Positions 39,459 to 48,220 of a stretch of 64,000 bases of DNA are shown piece by piece. The position numbers and the translations under genes are program-made. Location: assembly GCF_014649535.1 (NCBI RefSeq), contig NZ_BMTF01000007.1, positions 248,001 to 312,000 of the forward strand, in the 5' to 3' direction. How positions within the stretch are numbered: position 1 is the stretch's first letter; each line of letters begins with the position of its first letter. A model generated the notes under the pieces. It was not told the DNA's origin and searched no databases. It worked only from the letters and a program-made list of their open reading frames with translations. This DNA comes from Streptomyces gelaticus. GTDB lineage: Bacteria; Actinomycetota; Actinomycetes; Streptomycetales; Streptomycetaceae.

Positions 39459-39487
39459 TCTATCTGCTATACATCTTATAGAACAGA
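39459..39487. promoter_or_regulatory. Candidate GntR operator / divergent promoter
   Basis: A distinctly AT-rich island between divergent genes contains nested inverted repeats. CTAT (39467-39470) faces ATAG (39478-39481), TCTG (39463-39466) faces CAGA (39484-39487), and TCTAT (39459-39463) faces ATAGA (39478-39482). This fits a dimeric GntR/YtrA-type site controlling both gntR and the ABC operon. Confidence 0.6.
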
Positions 39488-39517
39488 CGCTCAGGCCCCG
39501 TTGGAGGGTGAATCCCC

Positions 39518-39889
39518 ATGGCACTGATGAACATCACCGACACCGGCCTCACCATCGAGTTCAGCGGTCGTGAACGCCCATGGATCCGGCGCGGCTCCCT
39601 GACCGTCCCGCTCACCGCGGTCCGCCGGGTGACCGTCGTCGACAACCCGCTGCGCGCGGCCCACGGCACCCGCAAGGGCCTGCATGCCTCCGGAGTCGCG
39701 AAGATCGGCACCTGGGGGCTGATCACCGGCCCCCGCCAGCTCGTGGCCGCCTACCGGGGCGGACCGGGACTGCGCGTGGAGCTGGACCGCGCCGCCACCG
39801 GCGGCGACTTCGACGAGCTGGTCCTCTCGCTCGACGACGCCCGGCAGCTGGCACAGCTCATCGAGCAGCGGGTGGGGAGCCACCGGTGA
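39518..39889 (+). CDS. DUF4429-like small protein
   Basis: 123 residues rich in predicted beta strands: LTIEFSGRERPWIRRGSLTV, VPLTAVRRVTVVD, then GTWGLITGPRQLV and a C-terminal helix DDARQLAQLIEQRV, the PH-like pattern seen in DUF4429 proteins. GGAGG lies ten bases before ATG 39518. Its stop overlaps the start of the ABC ATPase (GTGA), so it is the first gene of a three-gene operon under the divergent GntR site. Confidence 0.7.
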   Translation: MALMNITDTGLTIEFSGRERPWIRRGSLTVPLTAVRRVTVVDNPLRAAHGTRKGLHASGVAKIGTWGLITGPRQLVAAYRGGPGLRVELDRAATGGDFDELVLSLDDARQLAQLIEQRVGSHR

Positions 39890-40863
39890 ACGGACGGCCG
39901 CAGGGCCTGCCCATAGAGGTCAGCGGACTCACCAAGCGGTTCGGCCGCATCCGCGCCGTCGAGGATCTGAGCTGCACCGTGCGGCCGGGGGTCGTCACGG
40001 GCTTCCTCGGCCCCAACGGCGCGGGCAAGACCACGACGATGCGGATGGTTCTCGGCCTGGTGGCTCCCACCGCGGGCACCGCCACCATCGGCGGAAAGCG
40101 GTACGCGGAACTGCCCAGGCCCTCCGCCACCGTGGGCGCCGTCCTCGACGCCTCCGCGGTCCACCCCGGCCACTCGGCCCGCGACCATCTGCACATCTAC
40201 CGCACCATGGGCGGCCACCCGGCCGAGCGGGTCGACCACTTGCTGGCCCGGCTGGGGCTCGACCACGCGGCCGACCGCCCGACCCGCACCTTCTCCACGG
40301 GCATGCGGCAGCGGCTCGGTCTCGCCACCGCCCTGCTGGGCGACCCGCAGGTGCTGCTGCTGGACGAGCCGGGCAACGGGCTCGACCCCGAGGGCATCGC
40401 CTGGCTGCGCGGCCTGCTGCGCGGGCTGGCGGCCGAGGGGCGCACGGTGCTGGTGTCCAGCCATGTGCTGAGCGAGGTGCAGCAGACCGTCGACGACGTC
40501 GTCGTGATCCGCGAGGGCCGGCTGGTGGCGGCGGGACCGCTGACGGAGATCGAGCGGCTCTCGCCCGGCACGGTGCTGGTCCGCTCCCCGGACGCGGCGG
40601 CCCTGCGCACCGCACTGCTGCGCGGCACCGCGCGGGGCGGGGCGGCCGACCGGGTGGACCTCATGCCGGACGGCACGCTGTGCGTGTACGGCATGGCGGA
40701 CTCGGCCGTCGCCGATCTGGCCGCCGCTCAGCGGCTGCGGGTGTACGGGCTGTCCGCCGGGACGAGCCTGGAGCAGCTCTTCCTCCATCTGGCGGGGGAC
40801 GGCGAGGCGGCAGGCCGGGACCGGCGCCCGGCACTGGCGAACGAGGAGCGGAACCGGCGATGA
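39886..40863 (+). CDS. ABC transporter ATPase (drug/CcmA type)
   Basis: 325 residues with Walker A GPNGAGKTT, signature FSTGMRQRLGLATAL, Walker B VLLLDEPGNGLDPEG and switch VSSH. The C-terminal ~90-residue extension is typical of exporters with a separate permease. GTG 39886 has GGGGAG upstream and overlaps the preceding stop; the ATGA overlap at its own end couples the permease. Probable role: export of lipid, antibiotic or peptide, repressed by the YtrA-like regulator (inference). Confidence 0.93.
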   Translation: MNGRPQGLPIEVSGLTKRFGRIRAVEDLSCTVRPGVVTGFLGPNGAGKTTTMRMVLGLVAPTAGTATIGGKRYAELPRPSATVGAVLDASAVHPGHSARDHLHIYRTMGGHPAERVDHLLARLGLDHAADRPTRTFSTGMRQRLGLATALLGDPQVLLLDEPGNGLDPEGIAWLRGLLRGLAAEGRTVLVSSHVLSEVQQTVDDVVVIREGRLVAAGPLTEIERLSPGTVLVRSPDAAALRTALLRGTARGGAADRVDLMPDGTLCVYGMADSAVADLAAAQRLRVYGLSAGTSLEQLFLHLAGDGEAAGRDRRPALANEERNRR

Positions 40864-41657
40864 ACGCACTGATCAAGGCGGAGTTCCGGCGGCTGGCCGC
40901 CACCCGCCTGTGGCTGTGGGCACTCCTCGCGGCCGTGGTCCTGGGCGGCGGCATGGTGGGGGCGATGACGCTGGTCGGCCCGGAGAACTTCGATCCGCCG
41001 GCGCCCGGCCTGGACACCGAGGACGGCGTCCGCTCCCTCCTCGGGATGCTGAGCTTCACGGTGTTCCTGCCGGCCGCGCTCGGCACCCTGGCGATGACGG
41101 GCGAATACCGGCACCGCACCGTCACGTACACCTTTCTCCACGCCCCGCGGCGCCGGCAGGTGCTCACCGCCAAGCTCGTCGCGTACGGCGTCGCCGGCCT
41201 GGTGTACGGGCTGGTGCTGACCGGCACCGCGGGGGCCGCCTTCTTCGGGGGCGTCGCGGCGCGCGGGGTGACCCCCGGCACGGCCACCGGCGAAGTGCTG
41301 ATGATGCTGCTCCGGCCTGCCCTGGCGATGGCGGTGTACACCCTGCTGGGCGTGGCGGCCGGGGCGCTGATCCGCCATCAGGTCGCGGCGCTGGCCGTCG
41401 TCGTCGGCTATCTGTACGCGGGCGAGTTCCTGCTGATGATGATCCCGGGCGTGAAGCTCCTCTACCCCCTGCTGCCCGGTGGCGCCACGGCGTCCCTGAC
41501 CGGCTTCGACTACGCCGCGGACACGGTGGCCGCGGAGCTGGCGACCGGCCCGGTGCAGCTGCTCTCCCCCGTCGGCGGCGGGCTGCTGCTCACCGGCTAT
41601 GCCCTGGTCGCGGCGCTCGTCGCGGTGCTGGTGCCGATGCGCAGGGACGTGTACTGA
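40860..41657 (+). CDS. ABC transporter permease (ABC-2 type)
   Basis: 265-residue membrane protein with six hydrophobic segments. The N-terminal MNALIKAEFRRLAATRLWLW and YRHRTVTYTFLHAPRRRQVLTAKL are the classic cytoplasmic elements of ABC-2 permeases. It is coupled by a 4-base overlap to the ATPase at 39886 and is the last gene before a perfect 30-base palindromic terminator (41674-41703). Confidence 0.92.
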   Translation: MNALIKAEFRRLAATRLWLWALLAAVVLGGGMVGAMTLVGPENFDPPAPGLDTEDGVRSLLGMLSFTVFLPAALGTLAMTGEYRHRTVTYTFLHAPRRRQVLTAKLVAYGVAGLVYGLVLTGTAGAAFFGGVAARGVTPGTATGEVLMMLLRPALAMAVYTLLGVAAGALIRHQVAALAVVVGYLYAGEFLLMMIPGVKLLYPLLPGGATASLTGFDYAADTVAAELATGPVQLLSPVGGGLLLTGYALVAALVAVLVPMRRDVY

Positions 41658-41673
41658 GCCCGCACGGCACAGC

Positions 41674-41703
41674 GGGTGCCCCGGAACGCGTTCCGGGGCA
41701 CCC
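41674..41703. terminator. Perfect palindromic bidirectional terminator
   Basis: A 30-base perfect palindrome (left half GGGTGCCCCGGAACG, 41674-41688; right half 41689-41703) lies between the convergent permease (stop 41657) and msrB (stop 41728). Confidence 0.75.
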
Positions 41704-41727
41704 GTCTCGTCTCCTGTCCCTCGGCTC

Positions 41728-42135
41728 TCAGCTCTCGTCCGGGACCAGACGCAGCGAGATCGAGTTGATGCAGTACCGCTGGTCCGTCGGGGTCGGGTAG
41801 CCCTCGCCCTCGAAGACATGACCCAGGTGCGATCCGCAGCGTGCGCAGCGGACCTCGGTGCGGACCATGCCGTGGCTGCGGTCCTGGACCAGCTCGACCG
41901 CGTCCGTGTCCTTCGGGTCGTAGAAGGACGGCCAGCCGCAGTGCGACTCGAATTTGGTGTCCGAGCGGAACAGGTCGGCGCCGCAGGCGCGGCAGGAGTA
42001 GACGCCCGTGGTCTTGGTGTCGGTGTACTCACCGACGAAGGCGGGTTCGGTGCCGGCCTGGCGCAGAACCGCGTACTCGGCCGGCGTCAGCTCCGCCCGC
42101 CACTGCTCGTCCGGCTTCTCGATGTCGTACGACAC
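41728..42135 (-). CDS. msrB: Methionine-R-sulfoxide reductase B
   Basis: 135 residues. Structural-zinc cysteine pairs are in SCRACG and RCARCG, the active-site region is HCGWPSF, and the catalytic Cys is in RYCINSISL near the C-terminus. It reduces methionine-R-sulfoxide in oxidised proteins using thioredoxin. It follows murC by only 9 bases on the same strand, so they are probably co-transcribed. Confidence 0.96.
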   Translation of the reverse strand: MSYDIEKPDEQWRAELTPAEYAVLRQAGTEPAFVGEYTDTKTTGVYSCRACGADLFRSDTKFESHCGWPSFYDPKDTDAVELVQDRSHGMVRTEVRCARCGSHLGHVFEGEGYPTPTDQRYCINSISLRLVPDES

Positions 42136-42144
42136 GTCGCTCCC

Positions 42145-43539
42145 TCAGCTCGACAGGTGATCCAGGATCTGCGGGCCGAGCTCCGTGACATCGCCCGCTC
42201 CCATGGTGAGAACGAGGTCGCCGGGCTTCGCCATTCCCGCGACGGCCCCGGGGACCGCGGCCTTGTCGTGGACGGCGGTGACATCGGCGCCCGCGGACCG
42301 CGCGGCGTCGATGATCAGGGCGCTGGTGATGCCGGGGATCGGGTCCTCGCGGGCCGGATAGATGTCCAGCACCACGGAGGCGTCGGCCAGCGCGAGGGCC
42401 TGGCCCATCTCGGTGCCGAGCTCCTGGGTGCGGGAGAAGAGGTGGGGCTGGAAGACGACCAGGAGGCGGGCGTCGGAGGCGGCGCCGCGCATCGCTTCGA
42501 GGTCGGCGGTCATCTCGGTGGGGTGGTGCGCGTACGAGTCGATGACCTGCACGCCCGCCGCCTCGCCCTTGAGCTGGAGGCGGCGCTTGACCCCGGTGTA
42601 CTTGCCGAGGGCCGAGGCCAGGTTGTGGGCCGGGATGCCGAGGGCGACACCGGCGGCGAGGGCCGCGACGGCGTTGAGGGCGTAGTGGCGGCCGGGCACG
42701 GAGACCGTGAACGTGAGGTACTTCCCGTTCAGGATGACCGTGACCTCGCTGGTCAGGCCCCGCGGGGTGATCCGGTGGACGCGTACGTCGGCGGTCTCGG
42801 ACTCGCCGTAGGTGACGACGTTCAGCGAGGGGAGGGCGCGGGCCCGCTCCGTCAGCTCGACGGCGCCTTCCTGGTCGGCGGCGATCACCAGGGTGCCACC
42901 GGGGACGATCTTGCCGGCGAACACCTCGAAGGACTCGTAGATCTCGTCCATCGAGGCGTAGTTCGCGTGGTGGTCCAGCTCGACGTTGAGGACGATCGCG
43001 ACCTCGGGGTCGTACTTCTGGAAGCTGCGGTCGCTCTCGTCCGCCTCGGCGACGAAGACCGTGCCCTCGCCGTGCGCGGCGTTGGTGCCGGGGCCGGCCA
43101 GGTCGCCGCCGATGGCGTAAGAGGGGTCGAGGTTCAGCTCGGTCAGGGCGACGGCCAGCATCGATGTGGTGGTCGTCTTGCCGTGCGTACCGGCCACCGC
43201 GATGGCGCGCAGCCCGCCCATCAGCGACGCCAGCGCGTCCGAACGGTGCACGACGGGGACCGACAGCTCTGCGGCGCGCAGCAGCTCCGGGTTGTCGGCG
43301 CGGATGGCGCTGGAGACGACCACGCACGAGGCGTCGTCCGCCAGATGTCCGGCGGCGTGCCCGATGTGGACGGTCGCCCCCAGCGCCCGCAGTGCCTCGG
43401 CGGTACCCGACTCCTTGGCGTCGCTGCCCGCGACCTTGGCGCCGCGCTGGGCGAGGATCTTCGCGATGCCCGACATTCCGGCGCCGCCGATGCCGATGAA
43501 GTGCGGCCGTTCCATGGCGGCAGGAATACCGGGTGCCAT
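42145..43539 (-). CDS. murC: UDP-N-acetylmuramate--L-alanine ligase
   Basis: 464-residue cytosolic Mur ligase that adds L-Ala to UDP-MurNAc in peptidoglycan synthesis. It has the N-terminal Rossmann motif HFIGIGGAGMSGIAKIL, ATP loop GTHGKTTTTSM, EADESDRSF and central-domain LNVELDHHANY. ATG 43539 has GGGAG nine bases upstream; ATG 43515 is the alternative. It lies outside the main dcw cluster here, paired with msrB. Confidence 0.97.
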   Translation of the reverse strand: MAPGIPAAMERPHFIGIGGAGMSGIAKILAQRGAKVAGSDAKESGTAEALRALGATVHIGHAAGHLADDASCVVVSSAIRADNPELLRAAELSVPVVHRSDALASLMGGLRAIAVAGTHGKTTTTSMLAVALTELNLDPSYAIGGDLAGPGTNAAHGEGTVFVAEADESDRSFQKYDPEVAIVLNVELDHHANYASMDEIYESFEVFAGKIVPGGTLVIAADQEGAVELTERARALPSLNVVTYGESETADVRVHRITPRGLTSEVTVILNGKYLTFTVSVPGRHYALNAVAALAAGVALGIPAHNLASALGKYTGVKRRLQLKGEAAGVQVIDSYAHHPTEMTADLEAMRGAASDARLLVVFQPHLFSRTQELGTEMGQALALADASVVLDIYPAREDPIPGITSALIIDAARSAGADVTAVHDKAAVPGAVAGMAKPGDLVLTMGAGDVTELGPQILDHLSS

Positions 43540-43598
43540 GCGTGTGTCTCCCAGAAGTCGATACGAGTACCCGAGTCGGTACGGGGTGCCCGCCCAGC

Positions 43599-44072
43599 CT
43601 ATTCGCTGTGCGCGAAGAGCTTGAGCACCGGTACGCCGACCTTGTGACGGGCCCGGGACGCCCAGTCGCGGTGGAAGAACTCCTCGACGTAGTGCGGCGC
43701 GGTCAGCACGATGACCTCGTCCGCCTCCGCGTCGTCGACCACGGACTTCAGCTTGTCCAGGGGGTGATCCTCGATCACCTGTCCGACCGCTTCGGAGCCT
43801 GCCTGGCGCAGCGCCTCCAGTGATACTTCGAGCGCCAGTTCGGCGGGCTGTCTGGCGTTCTTGCCCTCCGGCTCCTCACCCTCCCGGGCGGCCTCCTTCA
43901 GTTCGCCCATCGCCAGGTCGTCGATGGCCCGCAGCAGCACATCGGCCTGGTCACCGCGCGGCTGCATGAGCACGACGAAAGAGGTCTGCTCCTCCCCGTG
44001 CAGGGTGGTGACGAACTCGACGTCCTCGGAGGTGAGAGGCTTCTCGATCATCAAAACGCTGGTGAACACCAC
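43599..44072 (-). CDS. Conserved actinobacterial hypothetical protein
   Basis: 157 residues, acidic and helical with a short alpha/beta core ending in DEVIVLTAPHYVEEFFHRDWASRA and VGVPVLKLF. The C-terminal third resembles the nucleotide-binding end of universal-stress-like proteins. Similar Streptomyces proteins have been labelled indole-3-glycerol phosphate synthase, but no TrpC motif is visible. Tandem GTG codons at 44072/44069 form the start, with AAGGGC upstream. A perfect hairpin (44089-44110) lies immediately before this ribosome site. Confidence 0.7.
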   Translation of the reverse strand: MVFTSVLMIEKPLTSEDVEFVTTLHGEEQTSFVVLMQPRGDQADVLLRAIDDLAMGELKEAAREGEEPEGKNARQPAELALEVSLEALRQAGSEAVGQVIEDHPLDKLKSVVDDAEADEVIVLTAPHYVEEFFHRDWASRARHKVGVPVLKLFAHSE

Positions 44073-44088
44073 GGGCGCCCTTCTGCTT

Positions 44089-44110
44089 CAGTGACCGTCG
44101 CCGGTCACTG
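44089..44110. promoter_or_regulatory. Perfect inverted repeat just upstream of a ribosome site
   Basis: CAGTGACCG (44089-44097) and CGGTCACTG (44102-44110) flank a TCGC loop, 17 bases from the start of the gene at 44072 (minus strand). It is followed on the plus strand by a short T-run (about 44119-44124). It could be an operator, or a leader hairpin affecting translation of the 157-residue protein. Confidence 0.55.
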
Positions 44111-44200
44111 CTGAAACCATTTTTCCCCGTGCTCACACGGGGTCTGCGAGACTAATTGTGCCCACCGGAAGCTAACCGGAACGACAAATTCCGCTGATTG

Positions 44201-44965
44201 TCAGATCCGACGGTACCGAGTGAAGAGGAACCCGGCCTCCTCCAGCATCGACGCCAGGGTGAATCGTTCCGGCACGGCCACCGAGGGGCCGCCCGCGATC
44301 CGCTGGGCGTTCCCGGCGGTCAGCATCGGCGAGAGGGTCAGACAGAGCTCGTCCAGCACCCCGGCGGCCACGAACTGCCCCAGCAGCCTCGGGCCGCCCT
44401 CGGTCAGCAGCCGCTTGAGCCCGCGGTCCGCCAGCTCCCGTACGGCCCTGGCGGGGTCCACCCGGGAGGCCTCCCCCGCGATCACCACCTCGGCGCCCGC
44501 CCGGCGTGCCTCGTCGATCCGGCCCTGCGGGGCTCCGGCACCGGTCAGGACCAGGGTCGGGACGAGCGGCTCGGTGAACAGCGGCAACGAGAAGTCGAGG
44601 TCCAGACTGCCGCTCACCACGGCGATCGCGGGTGCGGGCCCCTGCCCGGCCGCGGCCCGGCGGGCGGCGAAGGCGTCCCGGGCCCTGGCGGGACGGTAGC
44701 CCTCCAGGCGTACGGTCTCCGCCCCGGCCAGCACCACGTCGGCCAGACCGCGCAGGGTGCCGAAGATCCGCATGTCGCTCGCGCAGGAGATCGGCTGCGA
44801 GCGGCCGTCGTGCTGGGCCGCCCCGTCGAGCGTCGAAACCATGTTGGCGCGCAGCCAGGGGCCGTCCTGTTCGGGGTAGGCGTAGGCGTCGGCCAGGGCG
44901 TCCAGACTCCACTCCTCCTCGTGGTCAGCCGGTGTCAGGTCGGTCACAGGGAAGAGGCGTCGCAT
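44201..44965 (-). CDS. RibD C-terminal-type (pyrimidine) reductase
   Basis: 254 residues, similar to the NADPH-reductase half of RibD: WLRANMVSTLDGAAQ at the substrate-binding end, DMRIFGTLRGLADVVLAGAETVR, and LLTEGGPRLLGQFVAAGVLDELCLTLSP. There is no deaminase domain. It reduces pyrimidine-like or other carbonyl substrates; true riboflavin function is unproven. ATG 44965 gives the family N-terminus RRLFPVTDL; the longer open frame is non-family. It is divergent from zapE with starts about 38 bases apart, so the promoters overlap. Confidence 0.85.
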   Translation of the reverse strand: MRRLFPVTDLTPADHEEEWSLDALADAYAYPEQDGPWLRANMVSTLDGAAQHDGRSQPISCASDMRIFGTLRGLADVVLAGAETVRLEGYRPARARDAFAARRAAAGQGPAPAIAVVSGSLDLDFSLPLFTEPLVPTLVLTGAGAPQGRIDEARRAGAEVVIAGEASRVDPARAVRELADRGLKRLLTEGGPRLLGQFVAAGVLDELCLTLSPMLTAGNAQRIAGGPSVAVPERFTLASMLEEAGFLFTRYRRI

Positions 44966-45002
44966 GCTCTGCAGTCTGGCACGGCGCTTAAGGTTGAGAG
45001 TT

Positions 45003-46142
45003 GTGTCGTCCTCCACAGCCCTGCCGGGGCAGAGCCCCATAGCCGAAACGGCCCCCCTGTCCCTGTGCGCCCTAGAGCCCCACGTCCCCGCCGACCGGCT
45101 GGTCGCCGAGATGGTGCCGCCGCCGCGCTTCGACTCCGTACGCTTCGACACCTATGTGCCGGACCCCAACCAGCCGACGCAGACGGAGGCGGTCGGGGTT
45201 TTGAGCGGCTTCGCGGCCGGGCTCGGCGGCGCACACGCCAGCGGCTCGGGCAAAACCGGAAGAGCGCGAAGCGCATCCCTCGTGGGGCGGTGGCGGGCGA
45301 CGGGCGGGCGGTTCGGCAGGAAGCCCGCGGCCCCGTCGGCGCCGCTCGGGGTCTACCTCGACGGCGGCTACGGCGTCGGCAAGACCCATCTGCTGGCCTC
45401 CCTCTGGCATGCCACCCCCGCCGCCCCCTCCCTGAAGGCGTTCGGCACCTTCGTCGAGCTGACCAACCTGGTCGGCGCGCTGGGCTTCCAGCAGACCGTG
45501 CAGACCCTGAGCGGGCACCGGCTGCTGTGCATCGACGAATTCGAACTGGACGACCCGGGCGACACGGTGCTGGTGTCGTCGCTGCTGAGCAGGCTGGTCG
45601 AGGCGGGCGTCGCGCTCGCCGCCACCTCCAACACGCTGCCCGGCAAGCTCGGTGAGGGCCGGTTCGCCGCGGCCGACTTCCTGCGGGAGATCCAGGGGCT
45701 GTCCGCGCACTTCCGGCCGCTGCGGATCGACGGCGAGGACTACCGCCACCGCGGACTGCCCGAGGCCCCGCCGCCGTACTCCGACGAGCAGGTCACCAGG
45801 GCCGCCTACGCCACCGAGGGCGCCAGCCTGGACGACTTCCCCTCGCTGCTCGACCATCTCGCCCGGGTCCATCCGAGCCGCTACGGCGCGCTGACGGACG
45901 GCCTGCGGGCGGTCTGCCTCACCGACGTCCAGCCGGTGCCCGACCAGTCGACCGCGCTGCGGCTGGTCGTCCTGGCGGACCGGCTGTACGACCGGGAGAT
46001 CCCGGTGCTCGCCTCCGGGCTGCCGTTCGACCGGCTGTTCAGTGAGGAGATGCTGAACGGCGGATACCGGAAGAAGTACTTCCGGGCAATCTCCCGGTTG
46101 ACCGCGCTGGCACGCGACGCGAAGGGACTGGTGGCGCAGTAG
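45003..46142 (+). CDS. zapE: Cell division ATPase ZapE (AFG1-like)
   Basis: 379-residue AFG1/ZapE-family ATPase. Walker A is DGGYGVGKTHLLASLW, Walker B is LLCIDEFELDD, and the sensor-1-like segment is VALAATSNTLP. C-terminal LFSEEMLNGGYRKKYFRAISRL is typical. In other bacteria ZapE modulates Z-ring stability under stress. The start was set at GTG 45003 with AAGG upstream. Positions ~85-110 carry a Ser/Arg-rich insertion before Walker A, common in actinobacterial members. Confidence 0.92.
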   Translation: MSSSTALPGQSPIAETAPLSLCALEPHVPADRLVAEMVPPPRFDSVRFDTYVPDPNQPTQTEAVGVLSGFAAGLGGAHASGSGKTGRARSASLVGRWRATGGRFGRKPAAPSAPLGVYLDGGYGVGKTHLLASLWHATPAAPSLKAFGTFVELTNLVGALGFQQTVQTLSGHRLLCIDEFELDDPGDTVLVSSLLSRLVEAGVALAATSNTLPGKLGEGRFAAADFLREIQGLSAHFRPLRIDGEDYRHRGLPEAPPPYSDEQVTRAAYATEGASLDDFPSLLDHLARVHPSRYGALTDGLRAVCLTDVQPVPDQSTALRLVVLADRLYDREIPVLASGLPFDRLFSEEMLNGGYRKKYFRAISRLTALARDAKGLVAQ

Positions 46143-46224
46143 GTTCGGGACGTACCACCCGAGGCGCCTTCGGGCGCCCCGGGGCTCCCGCATCGACCTC
46201 GCACACCGTTCGAAGGGATCCGGC

Positions 46225-46650
46225 ATGGCAACCACGCGTCAGGCTCACACGGTCTGGGAAGGCAACCTGCTCGAAGGCAAGGGGGTCGTCACCCTCGATT
46301 CCTCCGGCATCGGCAAGTTCGATGTCTCCTGGCCGTCCCGCGCGGAGAAGGCGAACGGCAAGACCTCTCCCGAGGAGCTCATCGCGGCGGCCCACTCCAG
46401 CTGCTTCTCGATGGCGCTGGCCCACGGCCTGGCCGCGGCCGGCACCCCGTCGACCCAGCTGACCACCACGGCCGACGTCACCCTCCAGCCCGGCACCGGC
46501 ATCACCGGCATCCACCTCACCGTCCGGGGCGAGGTGCCCGGTCTCGACGAAGCGGACTTCGTCAAGGCCGCCGAGAGCGCCAAGGCGAACTGTCCGGTCA
46601 GCCAGGCCCTGACCGGCACGACGATCACGCTCTCCGCCTCGCTGGCCTGA
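46225..46650 (+). CDS. OsmC/Ohr-family peroxidase
   Basis: 141 residues. The two reactive cysteines are Cys60 (AHSSCFSM) and Cys123 (ANCPVS), in the OsmC/Ohr arrangement that reduces organic hydroperoxides. N-terminal RQAHTVWEGNLLEGKGVV is closer to OsmC than to Ohr. It starts at ATG 46225, 82 bases after zapE, with its own ribosome site. Probably an oxidative or osmotic stress protein. Confidence 0.92.
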   Translation: MATTRQAHTVWEGNLLEGKGVVTLDSSGIGKFDVSWPSRAEKANGKTSPEELIAAAHSSCFSMALAHGLAAAGTPSTQLTTTADVTLQPGTGITGIHLTVRGEVPGLDEADFVKAAESAKANCPVSQALTGTTITLSASLA

Positions 46651-46775
46651 CCACAGGGGCCACTCCCGACCCGGGACATACCTGGGGCCCAGTGACCCGC
46701 ATGGTTCCCGCGCGACGAAACGCGTGCTACACACATGCGGGTCACTTCTCCTGTCCGCCAGCAGGGAGTTGCCTC

Positions 46776-48176
46776 ATGTCATCAGAAACGTCACGCCTGA
46801 CCGAAGAAACGTCACAGCCGACCGCCACCCGTCGCCAGGTTCTGGCCGGCAGCGGCGCGGCCGTCGCCTCCATCGCCTTCACCGGGGCGTTCTCCGAACT
46901 CTTCGCGGGTACCGCGGCCGCCCGGGGGCACAGCGGGTACGGCCCGCTGGTGCCGGACCCGGACGGTCTGCTCGACCTCCCGAAGGGCTTCCGCTACCGG
47001 GTCCTGTCCCGGGAGGGCGATCCGCTCCGCTCCGGCGAGGGCCAGGTCCCCAGCAACCACGACGGCATGGCCGCCTTCGCGGGCCGCCACGGTCACGTCC
47101 ATCTGGTCCGTAATCACGAGAACCGCGTCACCGGGAGGATCCCGGTGCCGACCGTCGAGGGCCTCACCTACGACCCGATGGGCAAGGGAGGCTGCACGGC
47201 CCTGGAACTGGACGGCCGCAACAACGTCCTCGGCGAACGCGTCGCCATCGCCGGCACGGCGGTGAACTGCGCGGGTGGCCGCACTCCGTGGAACACCTGG
47301 CTGACCTGCGAGGAGACCGAGGACAGAGCCGGCACCAACGGCTACACCAAGGACCACGGCTTCATCTTCGAGGTGGACGGCGCCGATCCGCGCCGCACCG
47401 GGGCGGTGCCGCTCACCGCGATGGGCCGCTTCCAGCACGAGGCCGTCGCGATCGATCCGAGGAACGGGATCGTCTACGAGACGGAGGACGCGTTCGACAA
47501 GCCGTTCGGGCTCTTCTACCGCTTCCTGCCGAACAAACCGCTCGGCGGCACCGGCTCGTTGCGGGCCGGCGGCCATCTGGAGGCCATGCGCGTGCCGGGC
47601 GTGCCCGACCTGTCCGCGGTCCAGGAGACCGGGGCGAGCTTCGAGGGCATCGAGTGGGTCCCCGTACCCGATCCGCTGGCGGCCGGGACGCCGATCCGGT
47701 TCCAGGACTTCGGTCCCAAGGGCATCACGCACGCGCAGAAGCTGGAGGGCTGCTACTGGGGAGGCTCCTCGGTCTACTTCGTCTCCAGTTTCGCGCGCAG
47801 CTCGCAGGGGTCGGCCGCCGACCACTACGGCCAGGTGTGGCGGTACGAGCCGAAGCGGCGCCGTCTCACGCTCGTGATCGTCTTCGGCCCCGGCACGGAC
47901 GTGCAACTGCCGGGCGAGTCCCCGGACAACATCTGCCTCGCCGCCGACGGCGGGCTGATGGTGTGCGAGGACGGCGACGGTGCGCAGCATGTGTTCGGCC
48001 TGACGCGGGGCGGTGAGGTCTACGCGATGGCGCGGGGCCGGCAGAACATCGGGACGCCGCAGGAACCCGAGTGGGGAGAGTTCGCCGGGGTCACGTTCGC
48101 TCCGGACGGCGCGACGATGTACGTGAACTGCTACACACCGGGGACGACGTTCGCGGTGACGGGGCCGTGGCGCTGA
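46776..48176 (+). CDS. Tat-exported PhoX-family phosphatase
   Basis: 466-residue precursor. The twin-arginine signal is TRRQVLAGSGAAVASIAFTG, followed by a PhoX/DUF839 beta-propeller-like domain: PKGFRYRVLS, NHDGMAAF, LVRNHENR, WLTCEETED (metal-binding Glu), RFQHEAVAIDPR, YETEDAFD, and DNICLAADGGLMVCEDGDG near the end. PhoX enzymes are calcium/iron-dependent alkaline phosphatases. ATG 46776 has GGGAG eight bases upstream; the upstream frame to 46692 is not needed. Probably acts in phosphate scavenging. Confidence 0.93.
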   Translation: MSSETSRLTEETSQPTATRRQVLAGSGAAVASIAFTGAFSELFAGTAAARGHSGYGPLVPDPDGLLDLPKGFRYRVLSREGDPLRSGEGQVPSNHDGMAAFAGRHGHVHLVRNHENRVTGRIPVPTVEGLTYDPMGKGGCTALELDGRNNVLGERVAIAGTAVNCAGGRTPWNTWLTCEETEDRAGTNGYTKDHGFIFEVDGADPRRTGAVPLTAMGRFQHEAVAIDPRNGIVYETEDAFDKPFGLFYRFLPNKPLGGTGSLRAGGHLEAMRVPGVPDLSAVQETGASFEGIEWVPVPDPLAAGTPIRFQDFGPKGITHAQKLEGCYWGGSSVYFVSSFARSSQGSAADHYGQVWRYEPKRRRLTLVIVFGPGTDVQLPGESPDNICLAADGGLMVCEDGDGAQHVFGLTRGGEVYAMARGRQNIGTPQEPEWGEFAGVTFAPDGATMYVNCYTPGTTFAVTGPWR

Positions 48177-48220
48177 CGCGCTGAGGCGCCGGGGGGCGGA
48201 CCGTCGTTGTCCACCCCCCG

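Noticed and set aside
43599..44072. Indole-3-glycerol phosphate synthase
   Set aside because: A label sometimes attached to this protein; at 157 residues it is too short and lacks any TrpC active-site motif.
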